Shown one piece after another: positions 44,385 through 53,712 of a DNA stretch of 64,000 bases. How positions within the stretch are numbered: the first letter of the stretch is position 1; every line of letters begins with the position of its first letter. Under the pieces are notes generated by a model, which saw nothing but the letters and a program-made list of their open reading frames with translations, did not search any database and had not been told where the DNA came from. A program made the position numbers and the translations under genes. Source of the stretch: Clostridium_AD sp937920395 (GTDB taxonomy: Bacteria > Bacillota > Clostridia > Clostridiales > Clostridiaceae); the NCBI GenBank assembly GCA_052274345.1, contig DAVZGP010000016.1:1-64000 (forward strand), written 5' to 3'.

Positions 44385-44620
44385 GCAAACCCTAATTCAT
44401 TTCTTATGTCTGTGATAAGGCACCTTCCCTTCTGTTGCAGTTGTTTAAATTACATTAATACTACTTTGTTTTTGGTTGACTATAATTGAAACAATTGATA
44501 TAACATACTTAATTTTTTAAATTTTTAACCTTAAATCTTAAATCTTAGATATTTTCTTTTAAATCTTTGTACTTCTTTAATCCAAATTACTTTTTTTAAT
44601 TAAATCTTGAATTAGGATTT

Positions 44621-44645
44621 GCAAGAAGAATTAACTTCTTCTTGC
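44621..44645. other. 10-bp inverted repeat downstream of malic enzyme
   Basis: GCAAGAAGAA (44621-44630) pairs perfectly with TTCTTCTTGC (44636-44645) over a 5-base loop. No T run follows on the minus strand; it may stabilise the malic enzyme mRNA end. Confidence 0.5.
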
Positions 44646-44818
44646 TTATATAATACCATGATAAAATATGATTGTAAAGCTATTTTTTTAATATTCAGAC
44701 AATTTTTTATAATACATAAAGTTCCATAACTATTTTTTTCGTTTATTTTTTTGTTATTTGGAGACATATCTTTCTTTTGAGGTATGCCTCCTTTACTTTA
44801 CAAATACACCCTGTTATT

Positions 44819-45991
44819 TTATATTCTTGCTACGCCTGTATCTCTTGCAGCTTTGGAAATTGCTTCTGCTACTTTCGTTGCTACACCTTTATCTAGTGCA
44901 CTTGGAATTACATTATTTTCATTTAAGTCTTCATCTTTTATATAATTTGCAATAGCATAAGCAGCTGCAAGCTTCATTTCTTCATTTATCTCTTTTGCTC
45001 TTACATCTAAGGCACCTCTGAATAACCCTGGAAATACAAGTACATTATTTACTTGATTTGCATAATCAGAACGTCCAGAGCCTACTACTCTTGCGCCTGC
45101 TTTTTTAGCTTCATCTGGCATTATCTCAGGTGTTGGGTTTGCCATTCCAAAAACTATAGAATCTTTATTCATAGATTTAACCATATCAGCTGTAACAATT
45201 CCTGGAGCTGAAACTCCTATAAATACATCTGCGCCTACTAATGCATCACTTAAATTTCCTTTTATGTTTTCTGGATTAGTTATTTCTGTAAGAGCCGTTT
45301 TAGCATCATCAATCTTCTCCATTCCTCTGTAAAGTATTCCTACCTTGTCACAAGCGATTAGATTCTTAACTCCTGACCTTAGTAAAAGCTTTGAAATTGC
45401 TGTTCCTGCAGATCCTGCACCATTTATAACAACCTTTAAATCGCAAAGTTTCTTTCCAACGACTTTAGTAGCATTAATGAGTCCCGCAAGAACTACGATA
45501 GCTGTTCCATGCTGATCATCGTGAAATACTGGTATATCTAATATTTTTTTAAGCTTCTCCTCTACCTCAAAACATCTTGGAGCGCTAATATCTTCTAAAT
45601 TTATTCCACCAAAACCTGGAGAAATAAGTTGTACTGTACGGACGATTTCATCTACATCCTTTGTATCTAAGCAAATAGGAAAAGCATCTACGTTTGCAAA
45701 TTCTTTAAATAGTATTGCCTTCCCCTCCATAACTGGAAGCCCTGCTTTAGGTCCTATATCTCCAAGGCCTAAAATAGCTGTACCATCTGTAACAACTGCA
45801 ACCATATTTCCTTTAGCTGTATATTTGTATACGTTTTCTTCTTTTTCATGGATTTTTCTACAAGGTTCAGCAACTCCAGGTGTATAAGCAAGTCCTAAAT
45901 CCTCTTTTGTTTCTATTTTTACCTTTGATCTTATTTCAAGTTTACCAGTATATTTTTCATGCATTTTCAAGCTTTCTTCAAAATAATTCAT
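44819..45991 (-). CDS. Malic enzyme (NAD-dependent type)
   Basis: 390 residues, malate to pyruvate plus CO2. Motifs: LAYTPGVAEPC, VTDGTAILGLGDIGPKAG, FHDDQHGTAIVVL (metal site) and the Rossmann NGAGSAGTAI. It is the short bacterial form without the phosphotransacetylase domain. Monocistronic. Confidence 0.94.
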   Translation of the reverse strand: MNYFEESLKMHEKYTGKLEIRSKVKIETKEDLGLAYTPGVAEPCRKIHEKEENVYKYTAKGNMVAVVTDGTAILGLGDIGPKAGLPVMEGKAILFKEFANVDAFPICLDTKDVDEIVRTVQLISPGFGGINLEDISAPRCFEVEEKLKKILDIPVFHDDQHGTAIVVLAGLINATKVVGKKLCDLKVVINGAGSAGTAISKLLLRSGVKNLIACDKVGILYRGMEKIDDAKTALTEITNPENIKGNLSDALVGADVFIGVSAPGIVTADMVKSMNKDSIVFGMANPTPEIMPDEAKKAGARVVGSGRSDYANQVNNVLVFPGLFRGALDVRAKEINEEMKLAAAYAIANYIKDEDLNENNVIPSALDKGVATKVAEAISKAARDTGVARI

Positions 45992-46219
45992 TTAGTATCT
46001 CTCCTCTTTGTTATATTATTTATAAGTTTTCATAATTAATATTTATGTTTTATTTGTTGATATCATTATAACAACAAATTCAATATAATTAAATATTTAA
46101 AAACTTAAAAAATCTTTGTGGTCATTAAAAAATCAATTTTCGGTTTAAAACCAGAGTAAATAGCATTATTACTTAAAGAAAAGGAATCTATAAAATTAAT
46201 AATATTATTTAAAATGCAA

Positions 46220-46256
46220 AAAAGTAACACTCCACAAAATGGGAAGTGTTACTTTT
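46220..46256 (-). terminator. Terminator of the GntR-ABC operon
   Basis: AAAAGTAACACT (46220-46231) pairs perfectly with AGTGTTACTTTT (46245-46256); TTTTTTGC follows on the minus strand. Confidence 0.87.
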
Positions 46257-46297
46257 AAAAATTTATTTAGAAAATACTATTGGAAGTTAAATAAATT

Positions 46298-47059
46298 CTA
46301 TGAGAGATCTAACTTCTTATCTATTAAATAAGATGAGGTCATAAATAATCCAATGAAAATAATAATATTAAATATAGTTTGAGCAATGTTTACAGTAAAT
46401 GCTCCGTTTGATGTTGTTGAATTAAGATTCAACACACTACCGTTGGTTATTGTAAAATTAGTCAAATCTAATGTTTGTGGTAATACCACCATAAGTTTAA
46501 ATGATAACCAACTTATTAATGAAGATATTATTATAAAAATTACAAAAGATCCTATCTTGCCTATTTTTTTTCCTTTTAAAGCTACTTTTCCGATAATCAT
46601 ACAAAAATATATTATAGTTAAGAAAGAAATAATCATCCATATATAACTAATTAAATAAAATATGACTGAATTTATCTTAATACCTTTAAAAATATTACTA
46701 AATGATATTTCATCAGTTAGTGTCAAATAAGACATCAAGAAAGATACAGCAACAACTATTGATATTTGAATTAGTGCAGTTACAAGCCTTGACGTTATTA
46801 TCGATTTTCCAGACTGTGGTAGTGTAAATAACAAGTAGCCTGAGTCTCCATATAAATATTTACTAATTATTTTTAGTGAAGCTATAAATATTACTATTAT
46901 GGATCCAATAATTAAGCACCCAGATAATGCAATTATAGTAGTACTACTCCAAGTTCCCTTCTTTGCCATAAGAAGTAGGCTAGCAACTATAACTGTTATA
47001 CAAATACCAACTATAGTCAGAAAATTTGCTCTTAATTCATATTTTACAAGTTTAAACAT
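46298..47059 (-). CDS. ABC transporter permease
   Basis: 253 residues with six membrane segments and no catalytic motif; sequence between helices is polar and divergent, as in YtrC/ABC-2 type permeases. Its start overlaps the ATPase stop at 47059. Confidence 0.85.
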   Translation of the reverse strand: MFKLVKYELRANFLTIVGICITVIVASLLLMAKKGTWSSTTIIALSGCLIIGSIIVIFIASLKIISKYLYGDSGYLLFTLPQSGKSIITSRLVTALIQISIVVAVSFLMSYLTLTDEISFSNIFKGIKINSVIFYLISYIWMIISFLTIIYFCMIIGKVALKGKKIGKIGSFVIFIIISSLISWLSFKLMVVLPQTLDLTNFTITNGSVLNLNSTTSNGAFTVNIAQTIFNIIIFIGLFMTSSYLIDKKLDLS

Positions 47060-47754
47060 TACTGAAATACCTCCCTATACAATTCATCGATTGACTTTCC
47101 CCTGCTTGTTCGTAATTCCTCTGCATTGCCCTCAAGCACTATCTCTCCATCAGATATAAATGCTACGTCATCAAAAATACGTTCTATATCATTTACAAGG
47201 TGAGTTGTAATTATCATGGAACTATCTTTACTAAAGTTACTAACTATAGCATTAAGTATCTTTTCTCTAGCAGTTGGATCTACACCACCAAGAGGTTCAT
47301 CAAGTATATAAAGCTTAGCCTTTCTTGATAATACTAACGTAAGCTTTAGCTTTTCCTTCATTCCTTTTGATAGACTTTTAACTGCGTCATCCTCATTAAG
47401 ATTCATAAACACCAATAATTCTGCAGCTTTTATCTCATCAAAATCAGAGTAAAAGTCCTTGAAATATTTTACTGCATCCTTTACTTTCATCCACTTTAAA
47501 AGATACTCATTATCAGGCAAATATGAAACTACTGACTTTGTATGGACACCAGGTATATGATCATCTATTAGTATATCTCCTTTAGATTGATGCAATATTC
47601 CCGCTGCAATTTTTAAGAAAGTAGTTTTACCACTACCATTTGGTCCAAGAAGTCCTACAATTTTCCCAAGTGGTATATTTAAGTTTACACCTCTTAACGC
47701 CTTTTTATTTAAGTATGATTTACGTATTTCTCTTGCTTCTAATATATTATCCAT
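47059..47754 (-). CDS. ABC transporter ATP-binding protein
   Basis: 231 residues: Walker A GLLGPNGSGKTTFLK, a signature loop SLSKGMKEKLKLTL, Walker B LYILDEPLGGVDP and the switch His in IITTHLVNDIE. ABC-2/YtrB-like. It overlaps the regulator end by 8 bases, so translation is coupled. Confidence 0.92.
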   Translation of the reverse strand: MDNILEAREIRKSYLNKKALRGVNLNIPLGKIVGLLGPNGSGKTTFLKIAAGILHQSKGDILIDDHIPGVHTKSVVSYLPDNEYLLKWMKVKDAVKYFKDFYSDFDEIKAAELLVFMNLNEDDAVKSLSKGMKEKLKLTLVLSRKAKLYILDEPLGGVDPTAREKILNAIVSNFSKDSSMIITTHLVNDIERIFDDVAFISDGEIVLEGNAEELRTSRGKSIDELYREVFQ

Positions 47755-48145
47755 TTTGTTTTACCTCCATAGTTTCTTTGGAAACAGATTTAATTATTTC
47801 ACTATCATCAAAGCCTAAATTCTTCATTCTAAGTATAAACGAATCTATAACTTCTTTTGCCATTTCTCTTTTTAAATCATCTACCATATTTTCACTCTCA
47901 CCCACAAATGTCCCTGTGCCTCGTTGTGTATAAACAATTCCAAGTCTTTCAAGTTCTTGATAAGATCTCTGAAGCGTATTCGGATTTACATTCATATTTG
48001 TTGCCATTTCTCTTACTGACGGTAATTTGTCATTTGATTTTAGTTTTCCAATAACTATATCCATTTTTACAATGTCCATAATCTGTAGGTATATAGGCGA
48101 CTTGTCATTAAATTCTGTAACCATTTTTCTATCTCCTTTCACCAT
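47747..48145 (-). CDS. GntR-family regulator (YtrA type)
   Basis: 132 residues: N-terminal winged helix (SPIYLQIMDIVKMDIVIG, LPSVREMATNMNVNPNTLQR, RGTGTFV), then a short dimerisation helix. YtrA-type members repress their own ABC operon and respond to wall-active agents. The inverted repeat at 48155-48188 is its likely operator. Confidence 0.92.
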   Translation of the reverse strand: MVKGDRKMVTEFNDKSPIYLQIMDIVKMDIVIGKLKSNDKLPSVREMATNMNVNPNTLQRSYQELERLGIVYTQRGTGTFVGESENMVDDLKREMAKEVIDSFILRMKNLGFDDSEIIKSVSKETMEVKQNG

Positions 48146-48154
48146 GTTGTTATT

Positions 48155-48202
48155 GTTCTAGTGAACTATACTAATAGTACACTAGAACGTTGGTTATGTC
48201 AA
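48155..48202 (-). promoter_or_regulatory. Promoter and operator of the GntR-ABC operon
   Basis: On the minus strand TTGACA (48202-48197), 17 bases, TACTAT (48179-48174). The inverted repeat GTTCTAGTG (48155-48163) / CACTAGAAC (48180-48188), 9-bp perfect arms with a 16-base spacer, spans the -10 box, so a bound dimer would block RNA polymerase. Confidence 0.8.
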
Positions 48203-48246
48203 GCTAAATATTAATTTTATAAACAAATCAAATTGTATTATATGTT

Positions 48247-49491
48247 TTAGAGTTTAATAAATGTAATAATAAATTTTGTGCCTATATTTACCTTGCTTTG
48301 CACCTCAATTATTCCGTTATGTGCTTCAATTATAGATTTAGAAAGAGACAGCCCTATTCCAATAGAGTCACTTTTCCTTGTAGTCTTTGCTTTGTAAAAT
48401 CTTTTAAATATATTTGGCAAATCAAACTCAGTCATACCTTCTCCTGTATCCTCTATTGTTACTCTTGTATATAATGGGTTTTCCATAAGCGTAAGTTTTA
48501 TACTTCCGCCAGGAGGTGTATGTTCTATTCCATTCTTAATAATATTAATAAATGCCTCTTGAAGCCATAAAACATCATGATTAAAATTTATTTCTTCTTT
48601 TTCATTAAATATAATCTTAACTTGGCATTCAGTTGCTCTACTTTCTAATGCATCTATTGAATCATGCAGTGTTTCATTTAAACTTTGATCTTCTTTTACA
48701 ATTTCTATAGCTTTAGCATCGAGCTTTGCAAGCTTAAGTAAATTTTTAATTAACCAATTCATCTTCTCAAGTTGGTTTTGGTTATTTAATAAAAATGTTT
48801 TATTTTGCGTCGTGGTAAGCTCCTTTGTAACCATAATATCGTTATATAAGATTACTGATGATAATGGGGTTTTTAGCTGATGGGATATATCAGATAATAA
48901 ATCCACTAAAAATTGTTTTTCTAGTCCTAGTTCAGTTAAATTGCTTTTAATAATTCCCCTCATGGAATTAAATGAAATTGCTAATTTTGAAAAATCGCCT
49001 TCACGATTTTCATTAATATCTATATCATAATCTCCTTCAACTACATTTTTTGCAGCAAGTGTTAATTTTCTTATCCTTTTATAAAAAAAACTATATTGAA
49101 AATAATTGAGAACAAATAATATAACTGCCATAAAAATAAAAATTAATATTATAGAGTAATTATTTTTTATTATAGTTGTACTAACGTATGGGAAAAGTTC
49201 ATCTTCTAAATCCTGCGTTAAACCATACTCCTTTAATAAAGTTTTCCCTCGCGCCGCCTCTTTTTTTGAAACTTCTTTTGTAATAAGCGGTATGATTTCT
49301 TTCTCCATTTGAGGATCTTTAGCTACTACCCTTTGCGTTATTGCCCCCAAGCTTTTTATATAATCATTCTTTAGGTCATCATTATGTGATTTTAAGCATA
49401 GTGATGTAATAATTAAAAATAAAGTCATTATAAATAATAAAATAACCGTACTTATCTTAATTTCTGAATTAACAAAATACTTTTTATCCAT
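48247..49491 (-). CDS. Sensor histidine kinase
   Basis: 414 residues: two membrane segments (about 15-34 and 112-132) with an extracytoplasmic loop, HAMP (KRIRKLTLAAKNVVEGDYDI), H box SDISHQLKTPLSS, N box EAFINIIKNGIEHT, G boxes DTGEGMTEFD and SIGIGLSLS. It starts next to the regulator stop. Sensor of the system tied to the ABC transporter upstream. Confidence 0.92.
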   Translation of the reverse strand: MDKKYFVNSEIKISTVILLFIMTLFLIITSLCLKSHNDDLKNDYIKSLGAITQRVVAKDPQMEKEIIPLITKEVSKKEAARGKTLLKEYGLTQDLEDELFPYVSTTIIKNNYSIILIFIFMAVILFVLNYFQYSFFYKRIRKLTLAAKNVVEGDYDIDINENREGDFSKLAISFNSMRGIIKSNLTELGLEKQFLVDLLSDISHQLKTPLSSVILYNDIMVTKELTTTQNKTFLLNNQNQLEKMNWLIKNLLKLAKLDAKAIEIVKEDQSLNETLHDSIDALESRATECQVKIIFNEKEEINFNHDVLWLQEAFINIIKNGIEHTPPGGSIKLTLMENPLYTRVTIEDTGEGMTEFDLPNIFKRFYKAKTTRKSDSIGIGLSLSKSIIEAHNGIIEVQSKVNIGTKFIITFIKL

Positions 49492-50190
49492 CTACACCAC
49501 ATCCTTATTCCACTTATACCCCAGTCCACGTTTATTAACTATATACTCTGGCTGCCTTGGATTATCTTCAATTTTGTCTCTTATTCTTTTAATATAAACT
49601 GATAAAGTATTTTCATCAAAGAAAGGATCCTCTCCTTCTAGTAATTCACTCAATATCTCATCTCTCTTCATCAAAATATTAGGTTTATTCATAAATATTA
49701 ATAGGAGTTTGTATTCTTGAGCCGTTAGATTTATGGCTTCCCCATTTTTTTTTACTGTTCCTTTTATATTATCAACAAATATACTTCCACTTTTCATTGT
49801 TTTTTCTATGGACATATTTTTAGAGTTGCGCCTTATTGCAACCTTTATTCTTGATAAAAGCTCCCTTACGCGAAAAGGTTTTGTTATATAATCATCTCCA
49901 CCTATTTCAAGGCCTTGTACTATGTTAACCTCATCATCAAGAGCTGTTAAAAATATTATAGGGACCTCACTACTTTCTCTTATATACTTACATAATTCAT
50001 ATCCATTTCCATCAGGCAAGTTAACATCTAATAAAATTAAATCAAATGGTTCTCTATGAAACAGATCTTTTCCGCCAACAACTGTTGAGGTTATAGAAAC
50101 TTCATATCCTCCATCTTTTAGAGAAAACTCTATGCCAAGTGCCAATGATTCATCGTCTTCAACTAATAATAATCTACTCAATTTATCCAC
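49492..50190 (-). CDS. OmpR-family response regulator
   Basis: 232 residues. Receiver with Asp pocket LLVEDDES, phosphoacceptor in LILLDVNLPDG and Lys in DDYITKPFRVRELL; C-terminal winged helix (TAQEYKLLLIFMNKPN, SVYIKRIRDKIE). Pairs with the adjacent kinase. Confidence 0.93.
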   Translation of the reverse strand: MDKLSRLLLVEDDESLALGIEFSLKDGGYEVSITSTVVGGKDLFHREPFDLILLDVNLPDGNGYELCKYIRESSEVPIIFLTALDDEVNIVQGLEIGGDDYITKPFRVRELLSRIKVAIRRNSKNMSIEKTMKSGSIFVDNIKGTVKKNGEAINLTAQEYKLLLIFMNKPNILMKRDEILSELLEGEDPFFDENTLSVYIKRIRDKIEDNPRQPEYIVNKRGLGYKWNKDVV

Positions 50191-50302
50191 CTCGTTCTAA
50201 AAATCGTATTATAATTACACCTTTATGATACCTCATTTAAGTCTTAATTTAAAGAGACTGCATATATAATTCTATTGATTTCTAAAATCATATAACGAGG
50301 AA

Positions 50303-50330
50303 AAGAGAAGATTATTAAAAATCTTCTCTT
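50303..50330 (-). terminator. Terminator-like hairpin after the ABC permease
   Basis: AAGAGAAGAT (50303-50312) pairs with ATCTTCTCTT (50321-50330); the 3' T tail on the minus strand is TTTTCC. It overlaps the last permease codons, so read-through to the two-component genes may be limited. Confidence 0.65.
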
Positions 50331-52822
50331 ACTGATTCAATTAAATTTGATTCTTTAATTCTTGATAATGGTGATAATACTGATATATATCCAATAATTA
50401 GTGACGCTGTTGTCGCAATACCTATTGCCTGCCAAGGAACCATCCATCCAAACTCTCTAAAATTTCCCATTGATTTAAATAGTAGATATGATATTCCAGT
50501 ACCTACAGTGCAGCCGTAAACTGCACCAACTATTCCATATAGAAGCCCTTCAAGCACTATCATTTTTTTTAACCCCTTTTGAGTTAAACCAATTGATTTT
50601 AATGTAGCAAACTCTCTTTTCCTAAGTATAATATTAGTTGTTAACGTATTTACAATATTAACACTACCTATTAATGACACTACCAATACAAATCCATACA
50701 ATAATATTTCAATCATTAACATTGAAGATTTATCTTTTCTATTGTTATCTATATTATTTATTACCATTAAAGAACTATTTGATTTAATAACATTTTCTAT
50801 TCCAAGTTTCCCTGCATCTTCATCTTTTACATCTTTAAGAACTATGTTTAAAGCTGTAGGTTTAATCTCCTTTACACCTGTTAGTTTTTCACCTAATTTC
50901 TCTGTTGTAATTATTTTAAGTCCATCTGAAGATCCCCTATAGTTGAAGGGGTCACCACTCAAAACTGCCATAATTTTTACTTTTTTAAGTTTCTTATTGT
51001 CGAATTTTGTATTTATTTCATTGGACTCACTACCTTCATTTTCATCATATTGAAGGCCTATTTCATCACCTACTTTTACATTTGCTATTGGACCAAAATA
51101 ATTTTTCTTTGTATTTTGATCATATAATACATTTTTATTAATTAAGATTACTCCATTTTCATTATTTAATTTTTCTATGTCAATCCTTCCTGCTTGTAAA
51201 TATTTTTTAGAAACCTCTAATGAATCCTTATCATAGATTGCAATAGAACCTCCTATAAGAGTTTTATCTACTCCACCTAAGGTTGTTTTTTTATATACAT
51301 TCCCCATGTCCTGAATTTCTTTAACTTTGCTATTGTTATTTATTGCAGCATCAAACTGATATGAATCATATATTTTATATGTCTTATCCACTACCTTCAA
51401 TTTTTTAATATTATCTTCTGTTTTATTATCTATTACTGTTTTTTCTGTATCCTTACCATTTCCTACAACTGAGAAATGAATGTTTTTTGAATCATTAATA
51501 TCACTTGATATATTGAGTGACATATCCATGAATGATTTGAATGTAACAAATAATACTACACTTATCACTATAGAAAAAACAGTTATTCTATATCTTTTTC
51601 TATTTCTCTTTATGTTTTTAGCAGCTAGTGCTCCTTCAAACCCGAATATTCTTTGAATCACTCTATTTTTTCTTCTCTTTATTTTCTCCTTTGTTATAGC
51701 TGTTCTACCACTTATAGCATTTAGTGGTGAAATTCTTCCTGCAAAATATGCAGGCACCAGTGCTGATAGATATATTGCTAGGATTCCCACTGCTGCGCTT
51801 ATAATTAAAATTATAGGTGATATTGAAACTTTCATAGGAATAACTGAATCTGCACCTATTAACCTAAATGCTATAATTATTCCATTTATAGCAATAATAC
51901 TACATATTAATCCTAGTGGGATAGCTATCGCTGCTAGTATTGTTGCCTCTCGTAATACAATCATTCTTATCTGCCTTGGGGTAGTTCCAACTGCCCTTAA
52001 GAGACCAAACTGCTTAATTCTTTCCACAATACTTATTTGAAATGAGTTATATATTACAGCTATTGTTGATATTAAAACTATTCCAATGATTATTGATAAA
52101 GCTACAATTAATCCTCCCATTCCTGAATTAGCCTCTCCTGCCCCCTGTAATTGTATCAAAACTTCATTTGGGATAACTGTATTTTTATCTCCTAACTTCT
52201 TTAATTCATTCAGAGCAGTTTTTAAATTTGTTTTTGGACTTACCTCTACAAGTAACATGGATTTTTGAATATCTATAGTATTATCTTTTAATAGTATTAT
52301 TCCAGCGCCATCCATCTGGCTTGATATATTATCTTGTAATATGCCTACAAGAATATACTCTTTATTATCAACTTTAATCTTATTTCCTACCTTAGCGTTA
52401 TTACTAATATATTTTAATTCCCATTGTTCCATGGCTATTTCATTTTGTTTCTCTGGTAACCTACCAAGTTTAGTTTTATAAGGAAATAATTCTAATGCCT
52501 TATCTGTTGCAGTTATTATATCTGCAACTAATTTATCATTTATTTTAACTCCCTCTTTTATGGTATAAGATCCACTCCTTGAAACCTTAGGGTTATTAAC
52601 TATTTTAGATACTAACTTTGTATTCGCTTTTTTAAATACTAAATGATATGATCCATAATTGTTTTTTGCATCCTGTATCTCTGCATCCTGAATTCCTTTA
52701 AAAAAGAGTCCAATTGTTGATATAAGTGCAACTGATAACATTATTCCGATAATCGTAAGTATTGTTCTTTTCTTGTTTTTCTTTAAATATTTTCCTGTAA
52801 GCTGTTTATAACTAGTTATCAT
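50315..52822 (-). CDS. ABC transporter permease (FtsX/MacB type)
   Basis: 835 residues with two FtsX-like permease halves: membrane segments near 20-40, 240-380 and 415-435, a large extracytoplasmic region (about 440-690) and four C-terminal helices. The form is that of peptide or lipoprotein-related exporters linked to two-component systems (Bce-like or MacB-like). Partner of the upstream ATPase and probably target or sensor partner of the kinase downstream. Confidence 0.88.
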   Translation of the reverse strand: MITSYKQLTGKYLKKNKKRTILTIIGIMLSVALISTIGLFFKGIQDAEIQDAKNNYGSYHLVFKKANTKLVSKIVNNPKVSRSGSYTIKEGVKINDKLVADIITATDKALELFPYKTKLGRLPEKQNEIAMEQWELKYISNNAKVGNKIKVDNKEYILVGILQDNISSQMDGAGIILLKDNTIDIQKSMLLVEVSPKTNLKTALNELKKLGDKNTVIPNEVLIQLQGAGEANSGMGGLIVALSIIIGIVLISTIAVIYNSFQISIVERIKQFGLLRAVGTTPRQIRMIVLREATILAAIAIPLGLICSIIAINGIIIAFRLIGADSVIPMKVSISPIILIISAAVGILAIYLSALVPAYFAGRISPLNAISGRTAITKEKIKRRKNRVIQRIFGFEGALAAKNIKRNRKRYRITVFSIVISVVLFVTFKSFMDMSLNISSDINDSKNIHFSVVGNGKDTEKTVIDNKTEDNIKKLKVVDKTYKIYDSYQFDAAINNNSKVKEIQDMGNVYKKTTLGGVDKTLIGGSIAIYDKDSLEVSKKYLQAGRIDIEKLNNENGVILINKNVLYDQNTKKNYFGPIANVKVGDEIGLQYDENEGSESNEINTKFDNKKLKKVKIMAVLSGDPFNYRGSSDGLKIITTEKLGEKLTGVKEIKPTALNIVLKDVKDEDAGKLGIENVIKSNSSLMVINNIDNNRKDKSSMLMIEILLYGFVLVVSLIGSVNIVNTLTTNIILRKREFATLKSIGLTQKGLKKMIVLEGLLYGIVGAVYGCTVGTGISYLLFKSMGNFREFGWMVPWQAIGIATTASLIIGYISVLSPLSRIKESNLIESVREDF

Positions 52823-52836
52823 GTCTTCCCTCCCCC

Positions 52837-53523
52837 CTAATTTATTTTTAAACTTTTGTCTGAAGTTATTTCACCATCTTCAATAGTAATGACCCTGTCT
52901 GCCATATTTGCTATATTGAGGTCATGTGTAATAAGTATTAATGTTTGATTATATTTTTTAGCAGTAAATTTTAATAATTCCATAACATCTTTTGAATTTT
53001 TAGTATCAAGATTTCCTGTTGGTTCATCTGCAAGTATTATCGATGGTTTGTTAAATACAGCTCTACCAATTGATACCCTTTGCTGTTGTCCACCTGATAA
53101 TTCCGATGGAAGATGATTTTTTCTCTCTCCTAGTCCAAGTACTTTTATTAACTCTTCTAAATAAACTTTATCTACTTTATCGTTATCTAAGAGCGCTGGA
53201 AGAGCTATATTTTCTTCTACATCTAAAATAGGAAGCAAGTTATAAAACTGAAATACAAACCCTATTTTTCTACGTCTAAACACTGCAAGTTTTTCTTCCT
53301 TATAATCATAAATACTTTCTCCATCAATAACTACATTTCCAGAAGTTGGCCTATCAAGTCCACCTAGCAAATGAAGCAGTGTGCTTTTACCAGAACCTGA
53401 TGCCCCAACAATTGCAACAAACTCACCCTTATTAATTATTAAATTTATATTTTTAAGTGCCTCAACCTTATTCTCACCTTTGCCATAAGTTTTATTTAAA
53501 TTTTCAACCTTTAAAATCTCCAT
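52837..53523 (-). CDS. ABC transporter ATP-binding protein (LolD/MacB type)
   Basis: 228 residues: Walker A AIVGASGSGKSTLLHLL, Q loop FVFQFYNLLP, signature LSGGQQQRVSIGRAV, Walker B IILADEPTGNLDTK, switch ILITHDLNIA. 14 bases before the permease. Confidence 0.94.
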   Translation of the reverse strand: MEILKVENLNKTYGKGENKVEALKNINLIINKGEFVAIVGASGSGKSTLLHLLGGLDRPTSGNVVIDGESIYDYKEEKLAVFRRRKIGFVFQFYNLLPILDVEENIALPALLDNDKVDKVYLEELIKVLGLGERKNHLPSELSGGQQQRVSIGRAVFNKPSIILADEPTGNLDTKNSKDVMELLKFTAKKYNQTLILITHDLNIANMADRVITIEDGEITSDKSLKIN

Positions 53524-53712
53524 TTATATCTCTCCTTTTTATATGTCACGTAGAATATACTGCTCTTATTTATTTCCTAATCACTATAACAATATTATAC
53601 AACCCTTCCCGCTTGCACTCCATGTCACTTCACTTACGAATAAAATAGTTGTCTTACAGTTTAGTAAGATATAATTGTCGGTCACCCCCGACGCATTAGA
53701 CAATTTCACCTC

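Larger units (their letters stand above)
43919..44818. other. 900-bp gap between malic enzyme and pilB
   Basis: No gene found on either strand. It holds a hairpin with T tail (44345-44384), an inverted repeat (44621-44645) and a 14-bp palindrome AAACAAATTTGTTT (44252-44265). A short GC-richer block at 44410-44440 precedes the hairpin on the minus strand. Promoter and leader of the pilus locus probably lie here. Confidence 0.5.
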
